The notes beneath the pieces are model-generated. The model saw nothing but the letters and a program-made list of their open reading frames with translations. It was not told the origin of the DNA and did not search any database. A stretch of 29,868 nt of DNA from a virus, in the IMG/VR virus record IMGVR_UViG_3300028840_002098, positions 1 to 29,868 of that record. One strand, given 5' to 3'. This document shows positions 15,360 to 25,700 of the stretch, piece after piece (position 1 is the first letter of the stretch; every line of letters starts with the position of its first letter). A program made the translations under genes and the position numbers.

Positions 15360-16229
15360 ATGCCGGTTGTAAGAGCTGCAAAAAAAACGACAGGTCTTGA
15401 GTCCATGTCGAAGGCTTTGTCCGAGGTATTGGACACGATTACCCAGATAAAGCAATACCGGGGCCAGCAGGCGATGAATCAGGCGGCGCTGCAGGCAATG
15501 GCTGGTGCGGGGACTCGCGAAGACAAAATAGCCGCAGGACATCAGGCGGTAACTGATACGCGCGAGCAGAGTCAAACGTCACAAGGCTTGCTCCAGGACA
15601 TAATGTCTGCTTTCGATCCTCGCGTACCCTCGTATGTCGGCAATGCGCCCATTGAGGCGCTTCTTACCGGAGAAGCCGTCAGGGGAATGCTCAGACCCAC
15701 TGCAACCGTAGACCCCGAATCCGAGAGGCGCAAGAACATAGAATACTGGTCCGGGATGTATAACGACGCCGCAAAAACGCTGATGGGGTTTAAAGCCTTA
15801 TACGAAGACGACGAAAAGTATGCCGACCAGATAAAGCAGGCAGAGACGCTGATGAAGCACGCCCAACAACAGTTGCGTCAATTAGGGATAGGTGTTCCGC
15901 AATCAGCGGGCAATGTCAATCCTGGCGATGTTGATGCTGTAAGTATGGCGGACCCAAAGGTGACGACCGGCGGCAATGCGCCTGTGCTTAACGATTCGAC
16001 TCCGGTAGTGAAAGAGGAAGGTCCGCCTGTACCGGCTGATTTAGGATCGCGTTCTGTGCCGCCCCTGGCGATTCCTCTTAACGATTTGTTATTTTATCGC
16101 AATAAGATGGACCCCGCGTCGATTGAGGAATTAAAGACGATATTGGCAACGGGAGATGATGCTCTGATTGCGCGCGCATACGAGAGAATGAAACAGGTTT
16201 ATGGCGAAAACACTACAAAAACCAAATAA
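15360..16229 (+). CDS. Probable second ejection-type protein
   Basis: 289 residues with AGGTGG before the ATG. It has a Lys-rich start, a coiled-coil helix (SKALSEVLDTITQIKQYRGQ), an Ala/Gln helix (AMNQAALQAMAGAGTREDK), a Pro-rich disordered middle after about residue 200 and a helical end. The plan of flexible helices and disordered linkers fits proteins stored in the capsid and threaded through the portal. It overlaps the next gene by 29 bases. The family is not recognised; the role is inferred from position between the first candidate ejection protein and the giant one. Confidence 0.6.
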   Translation: MPVVRAAKKTTGLESMSKALSEVLDTITQIKQYRGQQAMNQAALQAMAGAGTREDKIAAGHQAVTDTREQSQTSQGLLQDIMSAFDPRVPSYVGNAPIEALLTGEAVRGMLRPTATVDPESERRKNIEYWSGMYNDAAKTLMGFKALYEDDEKYADQIKQAETLMKHAQQQLRQLGIGVPQSAGNVNPGDVDAVSMADPKVTTGGNAPVLNDSTPVVKEEGPPVPADLGSRSVPPLAIPLNDLLFYRNKMDPASIEELKTILATGDDALIARAYERMKQVYGENTTKTK

Positions 16230-19200
16230 GTCCGGCGGCATATTCGCAGATTTAATGCCGCAACAGCCGACTACCAGGCCCGGTGGTATATTTGCGGACT
16301 TATTGCAAGGCGGGGTAAACATCCTGTCACCCGGCGTGATAGAGTCCCCGGACACGGACGCGCCGATAGTGGCTTCACCTACGGTAGATCCTCAAATGCT
16401 GTCGAGAGTAAGCTCGGCGCTTGCGGAGCCGCAGGCGCAGGAACCCGGGCGCGATGTTCGGATGGGAGCGACTAAGGCAGGTCAGTACACGCCGGGCGGA
16501 TTGGCGATAGTGCCGCCCAAAGGAAAGCAACGGCCGCCGCTCGTAGAACGTACAGCCAAGCAATACGCCAACGAAGCAGCGTTGAATATGGCCGAACAAT
16601 CGCGGCCAGACGCCGGTACGGTCGAAGCGGTGACGTGGATGACATCCTCAAAAATGGAGAAAATCTTTGAGGAGATGGACGCCAATCCTGGATTATGGAA
16701 CAGGATAAAGCAAGCCCCGAAATTGTGGTGGGCTATGACGTCGAGTTATTACGGCCCTAAAGACAAGGCGCGGCAACAGGTTGCAAAAGCGGAGCTTGAA
16801 ACGAAAAGGCCGTCAGTGGCTTTTGACGTGCCACAAGCAGAAACATCAGCAGAAAAGGCTGTCGATATTGGGGCGGGCCTCGGTGCATTTATTTCTCAGA
16901 TACTCGTAGCGAGAAAGATTGTCCCTGCTGGCACTGTGCTTCCGGACGCCGTTGCATGGGAAATGGTAAATCGTGCTAACGGGGGAGTGCCTGGACAGGG
17001 CGCAATGACGAGAGGTGCATTGGGAGGTATTGGAGCCATACCAACGGGCACTGCTGCCGGCAAGATTGCAAAGACCGGCGCAGAATCCGGACTGTTTGCG
17101 GGACTGACCGGCGTTATGGGCGGCGATGCCGAAGATATGATTGTATCTGCGTTAGTTCCGGTTGCGTTTAATACATATAACTTTGCTCGCATGAGGTCGA
17201 GTCTCATAAAACAAGAAAAAGGGCTTCGTAGCGCCGCGACTCAGAAATACCAAAAAAGTCGCCGCGAGGGCATGACGGAAGTAGTTGCTCGGAAACACCT
17301 TGAAATTGATATGCGGGCCATAGATAAGGCTGTCGCAAGGGCGAAACAGACTATTTACAATACAGATGCTTTTGCCCCAGCGGGAGACAGATGGAGGGCA
17401 GAACAACGGCGATTATTGAAAATCGTTGCCACTGGCAAGCCCGGCTCAGCTAAAGTCAAACGGGCACAAGGAATACTCGATTGGATGACTGAAGCTGTCC
17501 CGCCGGGGACCGAAGCTCCTGAAGGATTAAAATTGCCAACTACCAGAGCAGGCGAAATTGCGGCATCTGCTAAAGAGGTAGTGACCAAAAAAGGAACGAA
17601 GCCCACAAAGCCGTTGTCGGCAGAACAGTTAGGGATAGAAGCTGGGCAAAGACAAGCTAAAGGGCCAGATATTTTGGTAGCTAAAGGCGTGACGCCGATG
17701 GCCGGTGTTAGCAAGAAGGCCGATATTGCCCCAGAAAGTACGCAAGCCAAAGAAGCTACCGAAGTCACCCAAGAGTCTCTGACAAAAGGGTTATCGAGGG
17801 CGTTTGGAATAGAGACGGAAACGCCGAAGGCCGATGTTACGCCGGAGAAACGCGCCGAGGCCATAAATCGAGTCAAAGACATACTTTCTAAGGATCAGTT
17901 CAAGGAACTCGACGACGACGCAAAATACGATTCGGCCCGAAAGATGCTCGGCAAATACGGCATCGAAGCCACAAAAGAGGAGATTATCGGCTCTGAGGCC
18001 CAAACGACGGAAGAGGCGGCCGCAGGCCGGGTAGTAGAAGATAAAACGACTGGCGCGGTATCTGAGGCGTCTGAGACGGGGGTTGACGAGGCTGTAGGGG
18101 AGAAGGTAGATGTAAGACGCATTGGTGGTGAACGTACTGTTAGTGATGCTGTGCGAGAATTAGGTGAAGCGCAATTAGGAATAAGTAAAGCTATCGACGC
18201 ACATGGATATGGGGGAATAACAGAAAAGGAACAACACCCCGATGTAGTAAAAGCGAGGCGTGTAATTGAACAGAAGTCTAATGCACTCTATGACGCACTC
18301 GAACCAAAATATAAGATTGGTGATATCGTAACATATCAGAGCTTTGCGCCAGCAGGAAGTTACAACGTGGCGCGGCGACAACCCGATGGCACTTTTACGG
18401 AAACGCCCAGCGAAGAAAGTACAGGCAAGCCAAAACAGGGAAAGTTGGTACAGGCACGATTTGATACATCTCAGGCGGCAGACAATATTTTGAGGATAGG
18501 AATGCCGTCAACTTTTGCATTACAGAACGTGGAAATAGAAACGTCGTCAGGCGTAAGGGAACAAATATATCCCAGCGACTTGGTTAATGGAGAAACTTTT
18601 AGCGACACAATCAGGATAAATCCTACCGAGGTTTTGCGGGATATAGTAGCAGAAAGTAAAGGTGTTTCCCAAAAAGGCGTAGTAAGCACGACAAAGAAGG
18701 CTATCAAGTCCACGCCCGCAACAAAGCCTGCTGCCGAGAAGAAACCGGCGAAAGCGAGCGACAAGGGCAAGGCCCCCGCCGAGGCAAAGCCGGGGGAGAA
18801 GAAGGGAGAGGCCAAAGAGCCGACGGTAGCCGCGACCAAGGCGGAGAAGGGAAAGGTTCACCCTGACAGCATCCGCGAGGGCCTAATCAAAAAACACGGG
18901 CAAGAAGCCTGGGACGAGGCATTTTATCGCTTAGCGGAGGAAGGCAAAAATGAACGCTTTACCGAACTGGACGAAAAACTTATTGATTTAGACCAAGCAG
19001 GTAAATTCAATTCCCCCGAAGCATTGAATCTGCGCCGTGAATACGAAACACTGATAGGCGACGAAATTAAGCTGCTGCCTGCCACAAAAAAGGAGACCCC
19101 AAGTGAAGCCAAAGAACAAGCCCGTACTGAGTCTGAGCCAGGTGCAGAGGTACACGAGCGGGAAGCAGTTGACCTTACACCCACAGGAAAACTCGACCCG

Positions 19201-22200
19201 ACAAAAGAAGAAGACGCCCTCAAGATAGTCGAACTACATCGGCAAGAGATTAGGGGCCGTGAATCTGCACACGGCGGCGTAACTGAGGAAATACCGCGAG
19301 AAGGCGGTGGTACAGAAGAAGTAGTTATGTACTCTACCGAGGAGGTAGACCAAGCCTACCGCACCGTTCAAAAGCAAGTCGATTCGCCATTGCGTGACAC
19401 TAATCTCTTCGCAATGCCCGGCAAGGAATCACAGATGGAAGCTATTGGCAAGAAGATGGAGCGTCTTGCCAAGAAGCCTACGTTCCCGGCAAAGAGGCGT
19501 GGCGTAAGTATACCGAGACCGAAGAATCTGCCGAGGGTAGCCAAAGACAGAGCCGAGATAATTAAGGCTGTTGCGATAGCAAAGGCAAGCGAGCAAAGCC
19601 GATATGCAAGCAACGGTCTATATGTGGATGGTGATAATCTCGTTGCCACCGACGGCAGAAGGCTGTTTATCGCAAAAGGCAAGTGGGGCAAAGACGGGCT
19701 TTATATGTCGCCCAACCTAAAGACGGGCAAACTTGGCAAAGCGGATACCGAGGGCCTAAAATTCCCGCCCTACAAAAATGTTATTCCCACGGATTACAGC
19801 GATTCCGACGCCATTGAGATACGGGACTTGGATGTGGTGTGGCGCAGATTGCGCAAAGCCGATATCATATCGAGCGCCAAGGACATGCCCGGCGTTCTTA
19901 TTGTATTAAACTCCGATGGTACTCTGGGTTTTGCTGCGGACGCCAGCGAGGTAGGTCATGTCGAAATCAACGTCCGCGAAGGCGCGAAGATACTCGGCGG
20001 AATGGACCCGCAATTCCTTATGGACGTACTGGCCTTTCACGCAAGACGCGGCGACAAACAGATAGAGATGTGGTTCCCGGTCCCGGACAGGCCGATACTG
20101 ACAAGGTCACCTCACGACAAGACATTAACCGTGACAATGCCGGTGAATGCGGGCGATGCGAGCGAGTCGTTGGCCGAAACAATTGACCCGGCAAAGAAAA
20201 CACAGAGGCTAAAGGCCGAAGCAGAGGCAAAGGCTAAAAAGGAAAGCGAGGCCGCAAAATCGCCGGTAGAAGCGAAGAAACCGGCGACAAAGAAGCCTCG
20301 CGGTAAAGCCGCCGGAGCCACAACAATTATTCCCGACCTTGCCGCCGAAGTCCACGGCATTGTCAGTAAAACCTACAAGAATCCGGTAAAGATGAGTAAG
20401 TCTCTTTATGGGTTGTACCGCCGAAATCTCCGGCGCGCCACAAATTACATGCGCACCCTTGGCGGCGCAGGCGAAAAGCTTGCCGACGATATTGATCAGA
20501 TTACTTATCGAGTCACCAAGAACACGAACAACGACTTGCAGGATATACGCAATGTGTTTCGGGGATTGAGTAAGAACCATAGGGAGACTGTCTGCAAGCT
20601 TATCAATGATCGCATACCAAAGAACAAGGCCCCTAAGAATCTCGTCGAACGCGCCGACAAGATTCGCGCCATCCTCGACAGGGCGATGAACGACGCGGCA
20701 GACCTTGATATGAAGCGTACTGTCAGGGGAGAGAAGATCCCCGTTGGCGGTTCCGGCAAGGCATATCCGCAGGTTCCTAATGCTAAGGGGGTTGCGTTTC
20801 TCGAAGAGGCTGCGTCCGCAGGCAAGGGGTCGGCTACCGTATTCGCGTGGGCTAACGAACAAGTCCAGGGCGGCAAATTTGAGGATGTGGATGCGGCAAT
20901 AACGGCATTGCAGCGCTTCCGTGATAATCGGATGCGGGGCCTCAATACGTACCTTGAAAGCGAACGGGTCGAGTTGCCCGAAGATATGATCGAGTGGGAC
21001 GGCATACATACCTTGCCGCACTTGATTGAGAGAAACTGGATGACCGTCGAGGGCGTCAGGCAATGGGGCAATAACTTCGGCAGGGCGCACAGCCGAATAG
21101 AGACCATCAAGAATCAGCGCGGCACCGATGACGCCTACAGAGTTAAACTGTTCATTGAAACATCATTTGGTATTAAGTCTATCGCGAGCCAGTTTTCCAA
21201 AGAAGTATCCCGGCAGGTCCGGGGCTACCAGTTCATTACCAAAGTTGGACTAAGCCCTCTGACTATTATGCGAAACATGTTCGACCGTATCGCCAAGGGT
21301 TTTACGATTTCGCCATTAAGCACGATTAAGGCTTCTATAAAGTACCCGCCGTTCATCAACCAGTTTATCAGGTCGGCGCAGAAACACGAAGACTGGATGA
21401 TTCGCAGCGGTGCAGTGTTCGGGCATGGCTCTTTGTCAGAGGGTTATGAAGCAGGTAGTGTTATTACCGAGCTTGCATCGGCACCCTTCAGCTCGTCCGA
21501 GCGGGGCAACCAGGTTTTCATAGCGATGGTCCAGTACGACAAGTTTCTCCGCGATCTCTCAAGGCTCAAGGGCAGGGACAAGGTGCTGGCGAGGCTAATG
21601 AAGCCGGCTAGTTGGATTTGGGGCAGCAGCGAAAGAGCGCTCAAATACAGAATCAGCGAAGCTGCGGGAGAAAAGGCGCTTGAAAAAGCACTGGCTGGCG
21701 AGGAAATGACTCAGGAAGAGATTGAGTTCATGCTGCATAAGACCGTTAGGGACAAGGCGTTCCCGATGGTCCTGAGTACCAAACCGATATGGTACGACAA
21801 CCACCCGTTCGTCAAAATGCTTGCGCAGTTCAAAACGTGGCCGATGTCGCAATTGAATATGATCTGGCGGGATGTGGCTAAGTACACGGTCAAGGCGCAT
21901 GACCCATCGCGGCTCATAGGCTTCCTGATAGGCACACTGATAGCAGGCGAACTCTACAATATTCTGAGGGATTTCCTGTTTGATAAGAAAGAATCGCTCC
22001 TGAGCCAATACGTCAAAGACGAAAAGGAACGCGAAGTTGCTCTTGCAATCGTCAATGATCTGTTAGACGGCGGCGTTGTCGGGATGCTGGCTGATTTCAG
22101 TTACGGTATTTACGATTGGGTGACTGGCGTCTCGGCCCGGACGGCTAAGAATACGTGGGATACCGCACTGCACATCAAAAAGAGGCCCTCGCTGACATTT

Positions 22201-22731
22201 CACGCCCTCGAACGCCTTGCGGAGAAGGAATTAACGCCGTACCGGCAGGTTAAAAGACTCGCCGATAAGGTGGACCGCAAATGGTTCAATGAAAACAACA
22301 TCAGTAAGGCCCACTACAAATGGAGGGCTGAATCATGGAAGTACCGAGAAGGAAAGAAAAATCCGACGGCAATGGATAAGGTTGGAGCTTATGCCGACCG
22401 CGTAATGATGGGAACGCAAGACTACGGCGTAGGTGAAAACACGCTTGCTTACGAACTTGCCGCCAGGCAGGTGATAGTCGGCGATGTCCGCGACGCGGCT
22501 AAGTACCTTCGGATCATTCTCAGGGACGCCGACGATAGGGCCGCCGCAATCAGGTCTATTCGTTCGAGTAAAACGTCCAGGTCGCCGTTAGGCAAGGTGG
22601 CGCAGAAGGACAGGTCGAAATTCCTAAAAGACTATTCACTTGAAAGCAAGAGAGAGGCTATGGCTGTGCAAAACAAGTACCTGCGCAACTATGAAAGGGC
22701 GTTGCGTCTCGCAGCCGCCAAGAAGAAATAG
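16201..22731 (+). CDS. Giant multidomain ejection/polyvalent protein with a DnaN-like module
   Basis: 2176 residues. Visible parts: (1) two copies of GGIFADL at residues 12-18 and 28-34; (2) a Gly/Ala-rich hydrophobic region, about 219-330; (3) a helical region with low-complexity K/A/E/P linkers (about 843-885 and 1338-1375); (4) a possible SH3/KOW-like barrel at about 700-800 (YKIGDIVTYQSF, GKLVQARFDT); (5) a sliding-clamp-like segment at about 1105-1316; (6) a helical region, about 1380-1690; (7) a C-terminal membrane-associated part with YDNHPFVKMLAQFKTWPMSQ near 1863 and a probable transmembrane helix near 1905-1925. This recalls phage 'large polyvalent proteins', which package many small domains for delivery into the host. 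It overlaps the previous gene by 29 bases; the ATG at 16201 is favoured since the GGIFADL repeats follow directly, though its ribosome site is weak. Confidence 0.85.
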   Translation: MAKTLQKPNKSGGIFADLMPQQPTTRPGGIFADLLQGGVNILSPGVIESPDTDAPIVASPTVDPQMLSRVSSALAEPQAQEPGRDVRMGATKAGQYTPGGLAIVPPKGKQRPPLVERTAKQYANEAALNMAEQSRPDAGTVEAVTWMTSSKMEKIFEEMDANPGLWNRIKQAPKLWWAMTSSYYGPKDKARQQVAKAELETKRPSVAFDVPQAETSAEKAVDIGAGLGAFISQILVARKIVPAGTVLPDAVAWEMVNRANGGVPGQGAMTRGALGGIGAIPTGTAAGKIAKTGAESGLFAGLTGVMGGDAEDMIVSALVPVAFNTYNFARMRSSLIKQEKGLRSAATQKYQKSRREGMTEVVARKHLEIDMRAIDKAVARAKQTIYNTDAFAPAGDRWRAEQRRLLKIVATGKPGSAKVKRAQGILDWMTEAVPPGTEAPEGLKLPTTRAGEIAASAKEVVTKKGTKPTKPLSAEQLGIEAGQRQAKGPDILVAKGVTPMAGVSKKADIAPESTQAKEATEVTQESLTKGLSRAFGIETETPKADVTPEKRAEAINRVKDILSKDQFKELDDDAKYDSARKMLGKYGIEATKEEIIGSEAQTTEEAAAGRVVEDKTTGAVSEASETGVDEAVGEKVDVRRIGGERTVSDAVRELGEAQLGISKAIDAHGYGGITEKEQHPDVVKARRVIEQKSNALYDALEPKYKIGDIVTYQSFAPAGSYNVARRQPDGTFTETPSEESTGKPKQGKLVQARFDTSQAADNILRIGMPSTFALQNVEIETSSGVREQIYPSDLVNGETFSDTIRINPTEVLRDIVAESKGVSQKGVVSTTKKAIKSTPATKPAAEKKPAKASDKGKAPAEAKPGEKKGEAKEPTVAATKAEKGKVHPDSIREGLIKKHGQEAWDEAFYRLAEEGKNERFTELDEKLIDLDQAGKFNSPEALNLRREYETLIGDEIKLLPATKKETPSEAKEQARTESEPGAEVHEREAVDLTPTGKLDPTKEEDALKIVELHRQEIRGRESAHGGVTEEIPREGGGTEEVVMYSTEEVDQAYRTVQKQVDSPLRDTNLFAMPGKESQMEAIGKKMERLAKKPTFPAKRRGVSIPRPKNLPRVAKDRAEIIKAVAIAKASEQSRYASNGLYVDGDNLVATDGRRLFIAKGKWGKDGLYMSPNLKTGKLGKADTEGLKFPPYKNVIPTDYSDSDAIEIRDLDVVWRRLRKADIISSAKDMPGVLIVLNSDGTLGFAADASEVGHVEINVREGAKILGGMDPQFLMDVLAFHARRGDKQIEMWFPVPDRPILTRSPHDKTLTVTMPVNAGDASESLAETIDPAKKTQRLKAEAEAKAKKESEAAKSPVEAKKPATKKPRGKAAGATTIIPDLAAEVHGIVSKTYKNPVKMSKSLYGLYRRNLRRATNYMRTLGGAGEKLADDIDQITYRVTKNTNNDLQDIRNVFRGLSKNHRETVCKLINDRIPKNKAPKNLVERADKIRAILDRAMNDAADLDMKRTVRGEKIPVGGSGKAYPQVPNAKGVAFLEEAASAGKGSATVFAWANEQVQGGKFEDVDAAITALQRFRDNRMRGLNTYLESERVELPEDMIEWDGIHTLPHLIERNWMTVEGVRQWGNNFGRAHSRIETIKNQRGTDDAYRVKLFIETSFGIKSIASQFSKEVSRQVRGYQFITKVGLSPLTIMRNMFDRIAKGFTISPLSTIKASIKYPPFINQFIRSAQKHEDWMIRSGAVFGHGSLSEGYEAGSVITELASAPFSSSERGNQVFIAMVQYDKFLRDLSRLKGRDKVLARLMKPASWIWGSSERALKYRISEAAGEKALEKALAGEEMTQEEIEFMLHKTVRDKAFPMVLSTKPIWYDNHPFVKMLAQFKTWPMSQLNMIWRDVAKYTVKAHDPSRLIGFLIGTLIAGELYNILRDFLFDKKESLLSQYVKDEKEREVALAIVNDLLDGGVVGMLADFSYGIYDWVTGVSARTAKNTWDTALHIKKRPSLTFHALERLAEKELTPYRQVKRLADKVDRKWFNENNISKAHYKWRAESWKYREGKKNPTAMDKVGAYADRVMMGTQDYGVGENTLAYELAARQVIVGDVRDAAKYLRIILRDADDRAAAIRSIRSSKTSRSPLGKVAQKDRSKFLKDYSLESKREAMAVQNKYLRNYERALRLAAAKKK
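19513..20148 (+). other. DnaN-like (sliding clamp) domain within the giant protein
   Basis: Residues ~1105-1316 reproduce in order the landmarks of the second half of a bacterial beta clamp: helix AEIIKAVAIAKASEQSRYAS then GLYVDGDNLVATDGRRLFIA (E. coli has VATDGHRLAV at the equivalent strand turn, ATDGRRL at 1149-1155 here); FPPYKNVIP (1188-1196; E. coli FPDYRRVLP); MDPQFLMDVL (1268-1277; E. coli NVSYVLDVL); and LTVTMPVN near 1309-1316 (E. coli YVVMPMRL). This looks like part of domain II plus a complete domain III. I see no first domain, so it would not by itself make a normal three-domain ring. Confidence 0.85.
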
Positions 22732-22739
22732 GTGATTAC

Positions 22740-25700
22740 ATGAAACACATTGAGAAGATTGTAATAATAATGGCCGTGATTGCATTGTTGTTGGTTGCCG
22801 ATTACGTATCCGGCCAGCCGGTTACGGGGTCGTTTGTTGCTTTGGTAATACGGATACTCGAAAACGACAGCACCAACGAGAACAATGCGATTCCCTTCAT
22901 AGCCGACGGCGATACCGACGGCGGCACTGTTCGCCTGGAAATGGACAGCGATTTTACGTACAATCCCTCCACGGGGACGGCAACAGCCGGAGAGTTCAAG
23001 GGCGGCGGCAGCAACCTTACCGATATTCGCGGCACTGACGGAGCCTTCGGTACGAGTTGGGACGGCGATACGCACGCGCCGGAAAAAGACGACGTCTACG
23101 ATGTCATGCGAGAGCAGCGGTTTTCGGTTAAGGACCACGGCGCCACCGGCGACGGCACAACGGACGATAGTACGGCGATACAGGCGGCATGTACTGCTGC
23201 TGGGGGCGGAGATGGTACGTCACAGGGCATAGTCTTCATTCCCGAAGGCGTTTATCATTGTGATAGTTCCATTACCGTTCCCGGCAGGGTGAGCATGAAG
23301 GGCGTGGGTTATGGTTCAATCCTCAAACCCGACCTGGACGGTTCGACTGATTTTCTCATTCAAGGCGACCAATCGAGCTCTCAGGGGTGTGTTATATGGA
23401 AAGACTTTGCCATATTAGCAGACAAGCAAACCGATGACGGCGGGGCTGTGAATTCGTGCCGAAATGCAATGGTGATAACTATGATGCATGAAAGCCGTTA
23501 TGGTCCTATTACCATTTTGTGTGACGCCGAAGAATACGGCCTTTATGTGATTGGCTGTATTCAGACTTATTTCGATATTAACATAGGGACAATATCGACA
23601 TCCGCAAGCTATGCTCGTCCCGACAATGGCATCTACGTGCGCAACTGTGACAACGGCACGGCCGACCCGTTTACTGGGGTTGTTGACGCCGGAAGCGATA
23701 CCCAAAACAACCGCCTTGAATTTCACTTAGCACTGTCTGGGATTAACGATACGACCGCCGGGTATGCAATGAAGTGGGACGAAACATTCGGCGGCGGTAC
23801 TGCCGGCGGAATGAATTCTAAGGTGATAGGCCGGATAGAAGGCAATGCTAATGAGTATGGTTTTTACGGTGAAGGTCTTAACACGGTTGATTTCGAGAAC
23901 GTATATACCGAAGCTGGGGGAACCGATAACAACAAGTTTTATTTGAAAACCTGCGAGAATATCAATGCCATGAATTGCAGGTTTGGGCGGGGACTTTACA
24001 TTGAAGATTCTCAGGGCATTACCTTGGGGCCTGGAAATGAATACGCGGATATAGATATTGAATCGGACGTGTTCGACGTTCATTTTCTCGGTTCCAGTAA
24101 GATGTTGGCCAGTCATACTTATGTCCAAATAGGCGACAGCAACGAGATTGATATTGACGCCGCCGGTGTTCGGTCGAGCGGGATAATGTTCTTTGATTCG
24201 CTTAACAATCGGGGTGTATCTTTTGGCGGGGCGGATACAATCAACCTTTTCACCAATTCAACGTTTGAGGATTGGAATTCCGACAGACCGCAGGGGTGGG
24301 GCAAGGACGCATCGGCGACGTGGACTCAGTGCGGAACGGGACTTACGGACACAACTAACCATTGGGACACTTATTCCGTGAAATATAGTGCCCAAGGCCA
24401 AACAAGTTCCTATACCGTCCCATCAGGCGTCTTGTCAATGCTACAGGGCGACCTTGCGACATTCTCAATCTGGTGTAAATTTGCTTCCGGGCAAAGCCCT
24501 ACGGCGCGTTCCCAGATTCAGGTTTTTCGTACAATAACAAGCGGCAATGAATCAGACACGATGTTAATCTATTCCTCCGAAGACGATACATGGCATCGAA
24601 AAACCGTAACATTTCACGTACCTACGGATTGCACACAGATAGATATAAAAATCGAGACTCGCGGTGCTGCCGGCGTAGACGGAGATTTGTACTTAGCCGA
24701 ACCATATCTGGCTAAGGGTGTCGTTGCCCCCGCAGGCGTAGTGAATGAAATTGACAGTCAGACAAGAAAGTGGCTGGCGGAGAATGATGTCGGCATAGCC
24801 ACCACCGACCCCAACCACCCCTTAGATGTGGACGGCACGGTACAGGCCGAGAAGTATCTGCACAGAACTGTAGCCGTTACGGCCTCTGCCGATGATACGG
24901 ACGTTGACGACGCCGATATTGTCACAGTGGACACAAGCGGCGGGGCAGTTACATTGGGCGGGTTCGCCAACGGCGATGCGGGGCAATTGCTTTACGTCTG
25001 CGTGGTTGACTCCACGGCGGCTACTACGCTCGAACACGCCGAAGGTGCGGGCAGTCAGGATGTGTACCTGTCTTCGGGGGACGATGAAACTGTGGCTATT
25101 GGGGCATACGGAGGCTGGCTGTTACAGTACAACGGGTCCAATTGGTACGAGGTAACAGCCGGGGGAGCGGCGGGTGTCGAAGATGACGTATATGCCGCCG
25201 GTTGGAATGGAGACCAAACCAACGCGCCTTCTCAGAATGCGGTATACGACTATCTCGTCCAATTCGACGCCGACGCTGATGGCGATTTCACGGATGAGGG
25301 TTGGTTCCCCGCCGGTGGGGCGGTTGCATGGGACGATATTACAAATCCGGACGCCGACGACACAATCCAATACACGGGATATGAAATCACTCTGAGCAGC
25401 ACGCTCGACGAAGCTGCGCACACAGCACTTACCCTGGACCACACCGATGCCGACCTTGCCAATGCGACCACAATATTCGGCATTCAGGGCGTAGATAACG
25501 ATTCTGCCAACCTGACGTTCTTCCATATCGAAGATGATTCCGGGGGTACGCCAGATACTATTTTCAAAGTGGATACAGGTGTTCACGTCGGGGCCGACGA
25601 TGAAATCGCCCACCTAACCGTTCACGACGCCGGAACCATTGTCCTGTACGATGATTCCGACGATACCAGCGTGACACTGGGGCCGGTTGGCGACGGCGGG

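Noticed and set aside
20209-21090. A 293-codon minus-strand frame inside the giant protein gene
   Set aside because: It is the reverse complement of the helical region, lacks a start context and has no recognisable domain, so it is treated as a shadow.
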